A stretch of 64,000 nt of DNA. Origin: Butyriboletus loyo. Lineage: Eukaryota > Basidiomycota > Agaricomycetes > Boletales > Boletaceae. Of this stretch, positions 51,345-63,978 are shown piece after piece. Location of the stretch: assembly GCA_038093515.1 (NCBI GenBank), contig JBBPSI010000099.1, positions 26,632 through 90,631 on the forward strand, given 5' to 3'. The stretch's first letter is position 1. Each line of letters begins with the position of its first letter. Position numbers and translations under genes: made by a program. The notes under the pieces were generated by a model. The model was given only the letters and a program-made list of their open reading frames with translations, had not been told where the DNA came from and made no database searches.

Positions 51345-51724
51345 TCAATCGCGCGTAATAATCATCTCTCCGGGGCTTTGCGATTCGGGGGACCAATGGC
51401 CGCCGTTCCAACTTTGCGTCTTGAATGCGGCAGCGACCACGGGCATATCCGTGTGCTGGATCGGGCGTCTGCGGTGGATCTGTCCTTGCGTTGTTAGAAA
51501 ATGTACAGGGCTATTGGCAGGGGCGAAGACAAGTCCGTACCCGTGTGGCGTGAGTTGGTCGCGGCCAAAACCTGATCACTAAAAGAGCGAGGACAACTGG
51601 AGTGGCTAAGGAATAAGTTATCATGGACAAACCTGGCTCACTCACCGATTCCAATAGCGACCAAGGGGATGTGGACGCGGTCTTCACCAAGGAACGAGAT
51701 GCATAGGTGAGCGAATGAAGTCAT
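51345..51724 (-). CDS. Hypothetical two-exon protein
   Basis: Exons 51646-51724 and 51345-51571 with a 74-nt GT-AG intron close in frame to 101 residues (MTSFAHLCISFLGEDRVHIP...). No domain is recognised. A short match (RRRPIQHTDMPV versus RRPIQHVELTV) to the gene at 49732-50380, also visible in the DNA, hints at distant common origin. It might be an exon pair of a larger gene or a decayed copy. Confidence 0.3.
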
Positions 51725-53140
51725 GGCGTGAAATAGAAAGGTCGCCTGAAGGAGGTCGAGTTGCAAGATAGTGCAGTTGTCGAGTGACCATGTTATATAA
51801 ATGATGCGGCTCCAGGGATTGCCCCGCAGGAGCTTCGTCGTTGTGAGACATCATCATAATGATGTGCCACCAGGGGTTGACCTGAGGAGACCTTCGTCAT
51901 TGTCACCGTCAAAATGGCTGTGTATGCCGGGACTGAATAAATGATAGGCCGGGTCCAAGTTGAGTGGGCGATAAGCCTTATCAGGGTGGTTGGTTGCTAC
52001 CGGGCTCCCCCGGCACAATGCATATCTGATTCCGCTGCAAAAATCCAGGGTTTCTCGATCTAGATATCGTACGTTTTCAATGTATCATATAGAGGACTTT
52101 GAAGTTGCCAGATACGATGATCGTTTTTGGAGACACGGCAACGTTTTGGCCTGCCTAGCTATTTTGTTTTGGCTTCTCACGAGTATGGAATTACTGCAGA
52201 AGTTATATTATATCGCCTCCCGTAGGTGGCGTCCTCATGGACCCGAAGGAACGACTATCCACGGATGCAATTGGTTATCGGCGGCGGATGGCGGATCTTC
52301 TCGACAAAAACCTATGCACATTGTATACAGGAAATCGTATGTGTACCCCGTTTGCAGGGTTGACGACGTAAGGGAAGGCCAGCATGATGCAGACACGCTA
52401 TCCCATGGTGACGCCGATTGAATGGATCATATGTATAATCTTCCGTCTGCTTTCGGATTGATGGAGTGGCAGGCTGATCGAGCATGGACGCTTCAGCTGG
52501 CATCAACTTGCATCCCCTGCCTATGGTAGTTAGACACTCTCCCGGATCAGGAAGAGCTCGGACTCGGATCCATGTGTGCAAGTCGAGCATCCGGAATCCG
52601 GAGAAGCAGGAGCTAAACGACCAATCGGGTGACCGGCGCGGTGACCGGACACGGCAAGCGATGTTTTCCAATTCGGCATATTTTCTACGCCCCCTTTCTC
52701 CTCCAGGGTTTCGAGCTTTCTTTCCGAGAATCCCGAATGTACCCTCATTTTATTATTGGTCACGCTGCTGCGTACTCGAGCTTCGACGCTCTCAATAAAC
52801 ACGGTTAATAATGCCTTCCTAGGAAAGATCCCCATATCGTTCACACGACGACCACGGTCATATCGCTATTAGCGGGGGGGTACAGAAACGAAAAAGGCAG
52901 ACGCGCGAGATGCATTCAAATCCACCTTGAGCGCTCCAAAGTGATAACCTCCCTGCACGCCAAGCGTGAGGTGGGTCCAGTTGATCTGGCTGGAAAAGCC
53001 GAAGCAACGGGGTTTTTGAACTAAAAATCGAACGCGCGATTTCTTGCTGAGGTACTCAACAACAGGTAATGATCTCGTGTAATCGAAAAAGGGGCAACGT
53101 ACGGGAAGAAAAAGAAAAGAATGTGCGAATGAGTCCTAGC
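51725..53140. other. No supported gene
   Basis: Unassigned frames only. Positions 51850-51900 contain two short similar segments (gttgtgagacatcatcataatgatg-like and rag cttcgtc), too degenerate to define a repeat. Confidence 0.4.
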
Positions 53141-53680
53141 CACGACGCGTTTTGCAGAATTTAGGTCGAGAGAAAATGGCGTCCGAAACATGAAATCTGC
53201 ACTTGAAATATTTGGGCGATGGCATTACTAGAAGTTTTCCCGATCGAAAATATGTGAAGTATCGGCGAACACGTTGGCTTTTCCTGACACAATAGCTGCA
53301 TCGATATTTTAGAGGTTTATATGTTATACAATCAGCGTAAATAATAACTATTGTTGCAGCCTAAATGTGTGTGGAAACCTGAAATAGATTAATCATGCAC
53401 AAAAAAAGCTTTTCTTGACAGTCAAATGAACCCCAAAAAATATAGCCGAATTTCAAGTGTTGGCTGTTGATGAAACCGATTGCCCGGCGATTTTTGAGCT
53501 GCGGACCTGAGGTTTATAGGAAAAGTCAATGTGTTCACCGATACTTCAAGTTTACATATTTTCGAACGGGAAAACTACTAGTACTGCCATCGCCCAAACA
53601 TCAACTTATATTCCAAGTGCAGACTTCATGTTTCGGACGCCATTTTCTCTCGACTTGAATTCTGCAAAAACGCGTCGTGA
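53141..53680. repeat. Long imperfect inverted repeat (arms 53141-53286 and 53517-53680)
   Basis: The reverse complement of the left arm reads along the right arm for about 150 bp with small indels: shared words include ATTTTCGAACGGGAAAAC-like, GCCATCGCCCAAA, TTCATGTTTCGGACGCCATT, TTTCTCTCGAC and AAACGCGTCGTG. The spacer is about 230 bp and AT-rich. The right arm overlaps the 3' end of the minus-strand frame at 53626-53907, so the left arm is an inverted copy of that end. Confidence 0.85.
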
Positions 53681-53907
53681 GGGAGATCGATGGGAACCGC
53701 ACCTTTTACCGAGCTGAATCTCGAACACGAGCCTCCTGTCGTTAGGCCTGATTCATATGATTTGATATTCATGTCCATGGAAAGTTGGTCGTCTCCACGA
53801 ATGTCCACATCGAAGACGGTCATGTCTACATTGACAATGCCGTTGAGAAATGGTGCGGCGAGATTCCCAACGAGAACAAAAATGGAAGTGTCGTTGATGG
53901 AGATCAT
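53626..53907 (-). CDS. Hypothetical protein, possible last exon
   Basis: A 93-codon frame from an ATG at 53907 (MISINDTSIFVLVGNL, FDVDIRGDDQLSMDM) with alternating hydrophobic residues. It ends NSSREKMASET at 53626, inside the right arm of the inverted repeat. No domain recognised; upstream exons may exist toward 54280. Low certainty that it is expressed. Confidence 0.3.
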   Translation of the reverse strand: MISINDTSIFVLVGNLAAPFLNGIVNVDMTVFDVDIRGDDQLSMDMNIKSYESGLTTGGSCSRFSSVKGAVPIDLPHDAFLQNSSREKMASET

Positions 53908-54557
53908 CGGAGGAGGATCAGAAGCGGTAGAAACGGATCAAGATATTCGTTGTATAGTGATGTGGGATCCAGAGGGCGCGCTGTACTGCCCGGGTCATCG
54001 GGGTCTGCCGTTGGACTCTGGGGTAATTATACCTGATTTACATACGTCACACTTTAACTGATTAGCGCTTTGATGACCCTTGTGGCTGCCAGACCCAGGT
54101 AGAAAAAAGAGCACGATCAAAGCCCAATTGCAAAGCAACTACTTACTAGTTACTCCCCGATGAACTTGGGGGAAGTGTTGTGGCTTTAAACTTCCATTTC
54201 GTATTCGATTCGAAAGTGCTGCCCGCGTCGACGATAACGGTTTGCCCACGCTCGTGAAACAAAGTCGAAAATCGTATCCCTATTAGTTGGCCGGGGAAAG
54301 AAGGCACAGAAGACGATTCTTCCTGTGGAACGCAACGAATAAATCACCGTGTGTGTTTTTTTTTGCTTCGCTGGTTACGTTGATAAAAGCTGCCGGTGGA
54401 AGTTCTCTCGGTTGCCACGGTCCCAGCGTTCGACATGTAAGGACACACGATGCGCTTGTTTGTCGGCGCCTGTGCGCAAGGGTTCCAGTATTCGCTGGCA
54501 CAAATGGATCGATGATGGACTTGTACAGGAACCAGACGGAAACGATGGCTCCACTCA

Positions 54558-56481
54558 ATGCCTCCCCAGAGACCGAGTGCGTACCGTGGCCTATGCCCAG
54601 CAGTTTGTCAAACGGGCGCTCACGATCGAAAACGCAGGCGCTCTAACCTCGCTCCAAAGGCGACCAAACGGTTGCTCTCGGTTCCCCAATGCCTCAAACC
54701 AAGCCGGCCGACACGGTCCCCCGCCACATCCATACATCGCTGTTTCCTCATCTCCGAGATATTCTGCCTCATTCTCGAGTTTATACAGCAGTCCGACGAA
54801 CCGCCTGAGGAGGGTGAATGCAGGGAGGACCGTACGCTCGGCAAGCGGTCGCTCGCATCGGTCGCCCGGACATGTCGCGCGTTCAGCGTACCCGCATTGG
54901 ATCTGCTTTGGATGCGTTTGGACAGTCTAGATCCCTTGATCAAAGTCCTTCCCAGTCGTATTTGGGCCAAGAAACATTCTCGCTTCGTCGTGCGTCTGTC
55001 CGATCCTCATCTCCTCTCCTTACTTGATCTCGGTCCATGTACCACAGGTCCGGGTGCTCATGGCCGACAAGCATTGGTCGACGTTCCACAAATATGCACT
55101 GCGCGTCCAGTTTCTCCGCGGCCCTTGCCGTGGCATTCCTCCCTCGGTTCAACGCAACGTCGTCGCTGCCCTCGTACGATTCTCGGGAGCTTCCCTTTCA
55201 CTTGTTCCCAACCTCACAGAACTTGTTTGGAGCGAATCAGACACTTTCAGCGTCATCGATCCGACTGTGCCTCTTATCAAGTACTTTTCAGGGCCACGGG
55301 TCGCCACCGTCTCACTCTTTCTCGTGTCTTGGCCAATCTATGTTTCTGCACGGGCTGTACTCGCTGATCTACCCAACCAATGTCCGAACGTGACCTCGTT
55401 TACCGCCATCCCCCGCGCCACCCTCAACGATCATTCTCGAGATATCGGTGACATTGTAAGCAGATGGTCTAACTTGCGGGTCCTGCGCACCTGCGCACTT
55501 TCCCAAGCCGTCATGGACGAGCTCGCGTCCAAGGAAACGTTGAATACGCTCAGCATCGAGCTTAATAGCTATGTCACGGATGTTTATGTCGAGAAACTCC
55601 CAACCATGGTCCATACATTTTCGCTGGAAGGAAGTAATGCCTTGCACTGTATACGATACCTTCAGATGTTGCAAGGGAACCCGACGCGCCTCCGTCTCCA
55701 TGTCGGCCTAGACGTTACACTCCCGTCGGACATGGACACTCTCTTCCAAATGCTTCCGACGCATTTCGATACTACTCGGCTACGAAATCTGACGATCTCG
55801 TTGAGATCCTCGTTCCGTCGCGCGCTGCATTTTTCGTTCCCGCTCAAAGAATCCCTCTTGGAATCTCTGTACGCATTCTCATCGCTGGTCACGTTGGACG
55901 TAAATTCGTTCTGCGCGTCGGAGTTGGACGATGCTGCGTACGCGCAGATGGCGGGCGCTTGGCCGGAGTTGAAGAGTCTGAAAGTTGGGGCGACGGACGT
56001 GTCGAGAGCGAAGCCAAGAGCGAGTGTGGGGGCGGTGATCGCAGTGTTGCGGTCTTGTCCGTGCTTGGAAACGTTGCATATTGTGTTTGATGGGTCGATT
56101 CCGCCGCCGCCTACGACGGTGCTGGGCGTGGACGAGAGTACACGATGTGGGGAGTCGGTGGGAGGTGGCGAGGCAGAGGAAGTGAGAGTGGCGGGAGTGG
56201 AGGAGGGGAAAGAGGAACGAGTGTCGACGAGCCAGGCCCGCTCGTGGGGCATCTCGAATCAATACATCACCCAGATCCACGTCGGACATTCACCGGTACC
56301 GATCGAGGGGGACATGGACGGGTTGAGGGCTTTGGGATCGTGTCTGAGATCAGTGATGCCGCGACTGCGGAGAATTCAGCCGAGGGAAGAACCGCTCGCG
56401 GCGTTCGACGTTCTCGACATGGCAGAGTCAGAGGGGTGGCGGGTCGTGCAGCGCCTGCTGGTGAAAACCGATACGGGGTGA
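54558..56481 (+). CDS. F-box/LRR-like protein, copy 1
   Basis: Two exons (54558-54989, 55048-56481) give 621 residues. An F-box-like helix pair lies at about 52-125 (HRCFLISEIFCLILEFIQQ, RSLASVARTCRAFSVPALD, LLWMRLDSLDPLIKVLP), followed by degenerate leucine-rich repeats (NLTELVWSE, TVSLFLVSW, LKSLKVGATDVSRAKPRASV, CLETLHIVFDGS) to the C-terminus. In F-box proteins the box binds Skp1 of SCF ubiquitin ligases and the repeats choose the target. The intron position (after RFV, donor gtgcgtct) is identical in the paralogue at 58760-60656. Targets unknown. The start could lie at another nearby Met. Confidence 0.82.
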
Positions 56482-58759
56482 ACAGACTTGCCTTTGGAGG
56501 TCGACCCGCCTGACGGTGCACCCGGACGAGATGGACGTGCGTACCATGAAGCACAACATTCCAGGAATACTCATGCAGACCCATCTTTAGATCACTATCT
56601 AGTATCGTATATCGTTATCATCAAATAGAGATTGAATTGAAACTTGTTGCCGATTGCTTGTGTGGGGCGCACAGATGACCGAATGGCCAGTGCGCGATAG
56701 CTGGGACGCCTGGGAGACGCGAGACGTCTTGCAAGATGGGTGACTTCCGTGTTCGTCAGGTTACCTTTCAAGTTCCAGTCGTGGTTCGAACGCCGCTTCC
56801 AGGAAGACGACACGTCGGCTGTGCAAAGGCATCAGTCCAACGTTCGAGAAACCGACAGGATAGATGTTTAAATTACATCAACGAGGAATCACAGCGGGAG
56901 AATATCCCCGAGCGGATAAAGCGCGATCATGATATTGTGTACGAGCTGGTACTAGTGACTGATGGTGCCACATGCGAGATGTATTATTGTTATTGTTATT
57001 GTCAGGCGATGGCACAGGGCTGGGCACTGTGGGGGCGTTCAGTAACTTCAGTCTTAGCTAGTGGAAGCGATCTCGGTGTGTGCGATTTTTCAGAGTCCCA
57101 AACCGAGAATGAATGCCCCCGCTCGCAGAGTGAACTTCCCGTTGGTGGCGAGCGAGCGATCGTTGGACCACTCGTCGGAGCGCTTTAAACCGTGAACGAT
57201 CTACATCGCGTGCGGATGGGTGGAAACTGTTGAAACTCCGAACGAGATGCTCAACTTCTCGGCTGGTGAATTCGCGCGCAAGTTACTGAAACGGACCTTG
57301 TCAGGGCGGCACCTTTGTGGTTCGACTTTTATTGCGTCGCTCAGCTCACGGTTGTTAAACCGGCTACATCCGGGTACTTTTTGAGCATCTCAAGCGTCGA
57401 ACTGCAGGTGTGATGCATCGTCCACGGGAGGGAGCTCGAATGCACGAACCGTCACTGCCTTCTCATTACGACCTAGTTGTGAGATAAGAAAAGACATGTT
57501 TCTTTTCATCTTCTCGCAATGGATTCAACCTATCGCTGGGCCGTCTAATATCCTTTCCGATCTTTCGATGCTTTCACCCTCAATCGAGTCTCGTGTTGGT
57601 CCGTACCTTTGGCGTCGCAACTTTTTCTTCAGACCCTCTGGCTCTTTCGGATGATTCATCGCACGGACAAGCCGTCCCTCCCTACATCCTTGTGATGGCA
57701 TCGACAAGTGGCCCGAGACTCGGGCGAGCGTCATTGTATTATAACCAATTCTTGGGTACAATTGCTCACATGTGCACCATTCCTCTTTCTAGCCGATGAT
57801 GGGTTCTGCAAGAATACCAACAAGTCATGGCGTCGGATGACTATTGGGGCGGGCGCACGTACCTTTCCCGGCAAATGGTCACCTTGACTTCCACGGTGTT
57901 TGGTGTCAAGCTCTATTGTGTGTATGTGTCGTTCGCATCAATGCGGATAAATGTGCGTCACGCATAGCGACGCCGGCTCGCTTGTTGGCCCGCGGCTCGA
58001 TGTCGGCACGCTTTGACAGCCTGGGATTTTCTGGATGGCTTCCGGGTGAAAATGCATCGACGGGTTTGTCTCCGGCGAAATTCTGAGTGACCATGGCGTG
58101 CACAACGTGATGATGAAAAGTGGGTACTGAAGTATCTTAGTTGGGAGAGTGGAACGGTGACCATTGGACTGTCATGCACAGACACATGCTCTGGTACGCT
58201 CAACTATTCTACGCTCGTGCATTTCACAGTGTGATCAGATCTAAGAAGCAATTACATGTCAACCTCGACTCGACAGGGTGGCGAGCATCCCCACCTTCCA
58301 TTTCGTTCGGCTGGTGTTCGTTTCCTGGGCTCTCTGATTTCTTGTCCTCATACTTCTTTTCTTCGACTGATACACCCCGTCAGTGGGTTGTTGGCGCCAC
58401 CGAGGGCGACGTACCACAAGACCCGCGAGCGATGCCTTCGATGCTTCTCGCCGCAGCCTGCTCCAAAGGACCATCTCGCTCCAAGCCCTGTGCTTCCCGC
58501 TTGTGCAGTTCCTCATGTGCAGCCTGTTTGGCTTCTTTCACGACGTCAAAGGTGTGATCTTGTGCTTGTGGAGACATGATGAAGTGGTTGATACGATGTC
58601 TTTTTGTATGGCAATCGAGTTTGTTTACGGACATGACATCATACGGTCCGAGCACGAGCGTGTGAACTGATCATCACATGATCAATGCTCCTCGCGGCGC
58701 GACTTCCGCCCCTCCGCTTGGGTCATACACAATTCAACGTCTTCCACACGACGAGAGCC
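56482..58759. other. Intergenic between the two F-box genes
   Basis: No firm gene. On the minus strand 58380-58577 (ATG at 58577) encodes 65 residues beginning MSPQAQDHTFDVVKEAKQAA, a charged helical peptide that looks coding but is unassigned. Another charged minus-strand frame lies near 57525-57665. Neither has splice or family support. Confidence 0.35.
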
Positions 58760-60656
58760 ATGTCGCCCCTCGGAAAACGACAAAAAATCGACCGCACATT
58801 GATGCCCTCACCCTGTTGCTTGCCACTCACTTCCCCTGACACAGAATGCACACAGTCCACCGCGTGCGGCCGAATCCTGTCCCCGTCCCCACACCTCATG
58901 CTCACCGATAACCACAGGTCTCGACACCTTGTTCCGAAGGCCACCAAACCCTTACTATTCATACCGCAGTGCCTAAAACCAAATCGACCCACAAAGCCCC
59001 CTGCTACGTCCATCCATCGCTGTCTCCTCATCTCCGAAATCCTCTCCCTCATCCTCGAATTTGTATGCCAATTTGACCAGTCGCCCGAGAGTGAACTCAA
59101 ATGGGATCGCACCTCTGGAAAACGCACCCTCGCATCGCTCGCCCGAACGTGTCGCACCTTGAGCGTACCCGCGTTGGATGCACTCTGGATGCGGCTAGAC
59201 AACCTCGATCCACTGATCAAAGTCTTGCCACGGCGCATGTGGGCCAAAAAACACTACCCCTTCGTCGTGCGTCTCTTCGATCAGCTCTGCATGTTCATAA
59301 CACGATTATTCTCCACAGATCCGGATGTTTATGGGTGAAAAACAGTGGGAAACGTTTCGCAAATACGCAGAGCGCGTCAGGTTTGTGCGTGGTCCCTGTT
59401 CTCGTGTGTCTGCCACAGTACAACACAACGTCATTGCTGCCCTCGCACGGTTCCCTAAAGCTTCTCTTCCCTTGCTTCCCAATCTCACCGAGCTCGTATG
59501 GAGCGAACTCAAGATGTCCAACCTGATCGATCCGAGCGTGTCTCTTATCAAGTATTTTGCAGGCCCAGGCGTAACCACCGTCTCCCTCTTCCTCATCTGC
59601 TGGCCCAACCACGTCTCCTCCGAACTCGCCGTTCTCGCCGATCTCCCCAACCTCTGCCCCAACGTCACCGCCTTCACCGCCTTTTTCCCGCGCTCCTCCT
59701 ACAACGATCATTCCCGTGAAATCGGCGAAATCGTCCGACAATGGCCGCATCTCCGCGTCTTGCGCAGTTGTGCACTCTCTCAACCTGTCATGGACACGCT
59801 CACGTCCAGGCAAACTCTCGAGACCCTCAGCATCGAGCTCAACAACTCGAGTACAGCGCTTTACGTTGGTCATCTCCCATCACACGTTCAAACGTGGTCG
59901 CTCGGCGGCAACAGTGCCGCCCTCTGCATGCGCTACCTCGAAACCATCAAGGGTAGTCCGACGCGTTTCCACCTCCGGATCGGCGCGGACGATTCGACCA
60001 CGGGGGATGTAGAGGCATTAATAGGTATGTTGCCGACGCGGTTGGACAAGGCCCGACTACGCACGCTCACGATCGAGTTGACGTCGTCGTATTGGAGCAC
60101 CCCCGCGAGTGACACGTTTTTCCTCTCTCCTTTCCTCCTCTCTTCCCTCTCGTCCTTTCCCTCATTAAGAGAGCTGGACGTGAGTACGTATTGCGCGGCC
60201 GAGGTGGATGATCTGGGATACGAGACGTGGATAGCTGAATTGAGGGGCTTGACGAGTTTAAAAGTGGGGGTGGCGGATGTGTCCAGGGCGAAGCCGACCG
60301 CGAGTGTGAGGGCGGTGCTGACGGTGTTGAGGGCGTGTCGACAGTTGCAGACGTTGTCGATCGTGTTTGATGGGTCTGTGGCGCCGCCGGAAGGGGATAC
60401 TTGGGTTGACGAGAGGGGGAAGCAACGGGGGGAAACCGAGGACGGAGACGAAAACGAATGGGGTGTGACGAATCACCACATTACCCATATCTGCGTCGGC
60501 CATTCGCCGATCGGGGAGGATAAGAAAGGGATGGAAACGCTGGCGAGATGTCTGAAGGCGGTGATGCCACGGTTAGAAAAGATTTGGGCGGAAAGGTATC
60601 TGTCAGGAGTGGATGAGCGGTGGGCGAGGGTACAGGAGATGTTGGTGGGGAGGTGA
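58760..60656 (+). CDS. F-box/LRR-like protein, copy 2
   Basis: Two exons (58760-59266, 59319-60656) give 614 residues. It aligns with the gene at 54558-56481 over most of its length: PKATKPLLFIPQCLKP, HRCLLISEILSLILEFVCQ, RTLASLARTCRTLSVPALD, ALWMRLDNLDPLIKVLP, the same intron after PFV, then NLTELVWSELKMSNLID, TSLKVGVADVSRAKPTASV and ITHICVGHSPIGED. It differs in a longer N-terminus and lacks the Glu-rich loop near the C-terminus of copy 1. Predicted SCF substrate receptor; targets unknown. Confidence 0.85.
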
Positions 60657-61490
60657 AGGGGTGCTGGGCATCTTTCTTTGGTTTCTCTGGTGTCTTTCTG
60701 TTTACTTGATTCGTTTGCTCCCCGCTCTTAGTTTTTTGAAACTGACCCATCTACTAGCTTATGCCCCGTACAGCTGTGTATCATCTAGGTGAATTGCTTT
60801 GTCGCACTCTATCGTGGAGTTGTCTTTAGATATAATCTAACCAAAGGTGTATTGGAAAATGCCTGCGATCGAGGCGATCCCTTGACTCGTTTTCGCTTCC
60901 AACTCCGTGGAGACCCAGCGAGCACGCATCATTCGATGCGGAGTGTCATTTGAGATCTCTTCATTCACCCATTGCATTGGTCACTGGTCGTCCGACACCA
61001 CGGACGCGTCGAGCCTGATTATTCTTGGTGGATCGCTCTGTATACTTGTGCATTGGTGCGCTCTTTGACAGGTTTCCAAGCGTGCTGCTAAAAGTGTACA
61101 AAACATGGATGACCCAAGCTCCCTCGCTCCGGTCCCCGTAGTCGGACTAATCCAAGACTGCCAGTGTCGGGCAAAATCCCCGACTCCCACGGTAGTGGAG
61201 GAGGATTTTGTCGGGCGAGAATAGGTGGCTACTGCAAACGAACCTGCACTGGGGAAGGGAAAGTATTTATTATGTAATAACTATACAGATGATGACTCGT
61301 CGGGTACCTATGTTGGGTGGACTTGTTAAGTCATGTTATTAATCGTGTCCGGTACCAGGATAGAAATGCTTCAGGCAAGGCGGAAGCCACTTCTCAAGTC
61401 CAAGTCCAGACCTCAGGGGGTGGTAAAAAGTGTCACGCAAATGTTCTGTCCTCCGTGAATAGGTTCACGCGCTAAGATCAGCTGAATGCA
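60657..61490. other. Intergenic, no supported gene
   Basis: No recognisable coding or repeat feature. Confidence 0.5.
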
Positions 61491-62033
61491 GGGGCCCGTG
61501 TGTCCAAATTCTGTGATCTGCCGGACCCCGACGGCCGTTATGCTGGGCTGATCAACGCACATGGCGACATAGCCAATGTTAATGTGGTTTCTCCCGATAT
61601 CCGTGATGGACAGGGTGTCCTTATTACCCCCGGCGAATACAACGAGAAGATCAAACAGGATGAATACGTCGAAGTCGAGGTGTGTTTCAAACTGTATGTA
61701 TATTCTTACCCACTCTTGTTTGTCTCGGTCGATGCTAATTCAAAATGTGCGCGCAGGTGGAACATTCAGCCAAACCCCCGATCGAACAGTCAGAATCAAT
61801 TTTAAAATGGATCTCGCATTTACCAGGTCATTTTGAACTCCATGAAGCTTCTTCCATTCCATTCGTACACGCAAGTTGGCTTGCTGAAGGCTCAGACCCA
61901 GTTGACTCCGGCCAACAAAAAGGGTAAAAAGAAGGCTGGTGACGATGATGGGTTGACCGGTCAATCGCCCTCCAAAAAGGCTTCGGTCATAGAGCCTGAG
62001 TCAGTCTTCGATATGGACCTGGGCGAAATTTAG
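61491..62033 (+). pseudogene. Hypothetical coding fragment, frame broken
   Basis: An exon-like stretch reads KFCDLPDPDGRYAGLINAHG, VNVVSPDIRDGQGVLITPGE and KIKQDEYVEVEV, then continues after a likely intron as WNIQPNP and, in a different frame, as VILNSMKLLPFHSYTQVGLL and a Lys-rich, acidic tail ending FDMDLGEI at 62033. A single intron set that joins all parts was not found, and no ATG start is evident. Family not recognised; probably a decayed gene or element protein. Confidence 0.4.
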
Positions 62034-62135
62034 AGTGGTAAAATTGCTCAGTTATCGTCATTTTCTTGATGTGTCTATCATTGTATGTGATCTATTTGCG
62101 AGAATTTTGAGAATGCATCACTCGAATATCATACG

Positions 62136-62330
62136 TCACTCTGCTTGACAATTGAATTCAAAACCACTGTCAGTGGAAAGGGCATTCTCCTTGGCCTCAA
62201 TAAGCTTGTTAATGAATGTTGCCTTGTCAGTACTGGTCCATTTGGTAGGATCAACTTTCATCTTTGAGCTGGCAATGTCTGCAGTCATTTGCAGACTTTT
62301 TCTTCCACATTGGAGCACCAAACATAAAAC
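62136..62330 (-). pseudogene. Myb/SANT-like fragment, possibly transposon-derived
   Basis: The minus strand reads KVDPTKWTSTDKATFINKLI followed by EAKENALSTDSGFEF and a stop at 62136. The W-T-x-x-(D/E)-x-x-x-(L/F)-(L/I) pattern and spacing recall the Myb/SANT-like DNA-binding region found in many fungal transposon-encoded proteins. Only about 50 residues remain and the surroundings are AT-rich, as in element relics. Identification is tentative. Confidence 0.35.
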
Positions 62331-62873
62331 CCAGTTCTCAAATCTCTGGTAGCATGTTGTGTGATAGATAGATGTTGAATGACAATGTGCTTTGTAGGCT
62401 CTCGATCCACTCTCAGGTTGATCTCGGCTAAGCTGGCAGATGCTAGTATTCTTCAGATGAAGACTGAGCACGTAGCAATGTAGTCTACGGAACCTTAATA
62501 TTGATATTGTAAGATTGCAATACATCAAATCTCTTTCTTACTATGTACGCTGCATCTCTTTGCTCAGTAACTCACGTCAGAACGACCGAACACATTGCTT
62601 CAAGTTGGTGCAGGTGGCAGCAAGAGATACATTGATTTCCTTGCACATGCCATGAGTCCGAGTCTCGGTCCGTCCAAATTCGACAGGTCATATATGACGA
62701 ACTCTCGCTCGTAAACGAAACACCCATCAGTACTGTGGACTCCCAGGCAAATTCGTTTGCTCGTCAAGCGATAACGATTCACACTCGCCTTGCGGGCGTA
62801 GAAAGTCGTGCCTGATCCCATTTGTTGCCCCCAACATGTTCACACCTGCGAGCAACACAACAATAGCGATGCT
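62331..62873. other. AT-rich intergenic, no supported gene
   Basis: Likely continuation of the element relic and the 3' flank of the carrier gene. Confidence 0.4.
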
Positions 62874-63978
62874 TCACAGGCATCTATCAACCAAACTACC
62901 TATAACCCACTCGTAAGCACCCAGAAAGACAGCACCACCGGCAGATATCCAAAGTGTTCGTGGTACGACACCTGCAAATAGTGCCTTCGGCCCCTCCACG
63001 GTATAAATTTGCCTCAAACGGCTGAGAAGTGAGGGTATTTTCGAGGTGGGATCCTTGGTATTTCCATCACCAACCCATCAGAATATAGAACAAAGGACAC
63101 ACATACTCGCATGTCTAGCATCACGCGCGTCTTGAGAACATCAAGGGGAGTCGTCAATGCAGCCGCAGCACCACCCGCAATACTCCCGCATATTGCGGCC
63201 TCCGATGCATGGAGCGGGCGTGCGCCCAGAGCAAGGGAGAGTCGATACTTTAAAAACTCATACAAGGGAAATTGAAGTGAGGTAAATGGGATCTGTCGAG
63301 AGGATGAGGAATGACAGAAATATCTGTGACAAGTATTGCCTACTTCACGTATGATTGTTATCCCAAACCCACGGTAGAAACCCCTTATACCGTCATGCTT
63401 CAGGACTTTCTTCGCAGAGGCGAGGGACGTAGTCGCAGAGCCATAGGATGCTGTCTGTGTACGTGTTTTTATCACTTCAGTCGGAACACGGACTAAGCAG
63501 GCTGCCTAAAGCATGTGACCTCAGACACTTGAAATATAGCAAGAGACAGGGCGAATACAATTTCACCGATAGAAGCGGAAATCATGTGGTTGAGTGGGGC
63601 TAGTTGCCCGTGCAAGGGCAAAGATTGTTTCGACATTTCATATGTCGAGAAGAATATCGCCGCTGCTCTCCAGTCATAAATAATTGATCGACAAGCACGG
63701 CTGTACTCACCTCCCGGTGCGCTGCCCACCACAACACTCCCAATCCCCTTGTAGATCCCTCTAAAACCACCAGCCTTCACGAATCCTCGAGCAGACTGCA
63801 AGCGCGTCTTGACGGTATCTATCGGGAAGAAAAGCAAGTCGACAGCTGTACCTGCTGCACCTCCTGCCTAAGCCAGGTAAGGAGTGTTGGGAATGTTCAT
63901 GCGGATGTTTAGACAAAAAGGGAGTAGGCGGCGCACGATGAGGGACTGAGTGAATGTCGGCTTGCGATCGGATTCCAT
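62874..63978 (-). CDS. Mitochondrial S-adenosylmethionine carrier (Pet8/SLC25A26-like)
   Basis: Imports SAM into the mitochondrial matrix in exchange for S-adenosylhomocysteine. Six exons (63937-63978, 63711-63867, 63559-63665, 63344-63505, 63107-63292, 62874-63053) give 277 residues, typical of the family. The three carrier repeats each have the PX[DE]XX[KR] signature: PIDTVKTRLQS, PTEVIKTRTQT and PLDVLKTRVM. AGGAAGTAVDLLFFPIDTVK and LFAGVVPRTLWISAGGAVFL are characteristic of SAM carriers. The start ATG at 63978 gives MESDRKPTFTQSLI, fitting the short N-terminal tail facing the intermembrane space. The whole coding region lies in the window. Confidence 0.92.
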
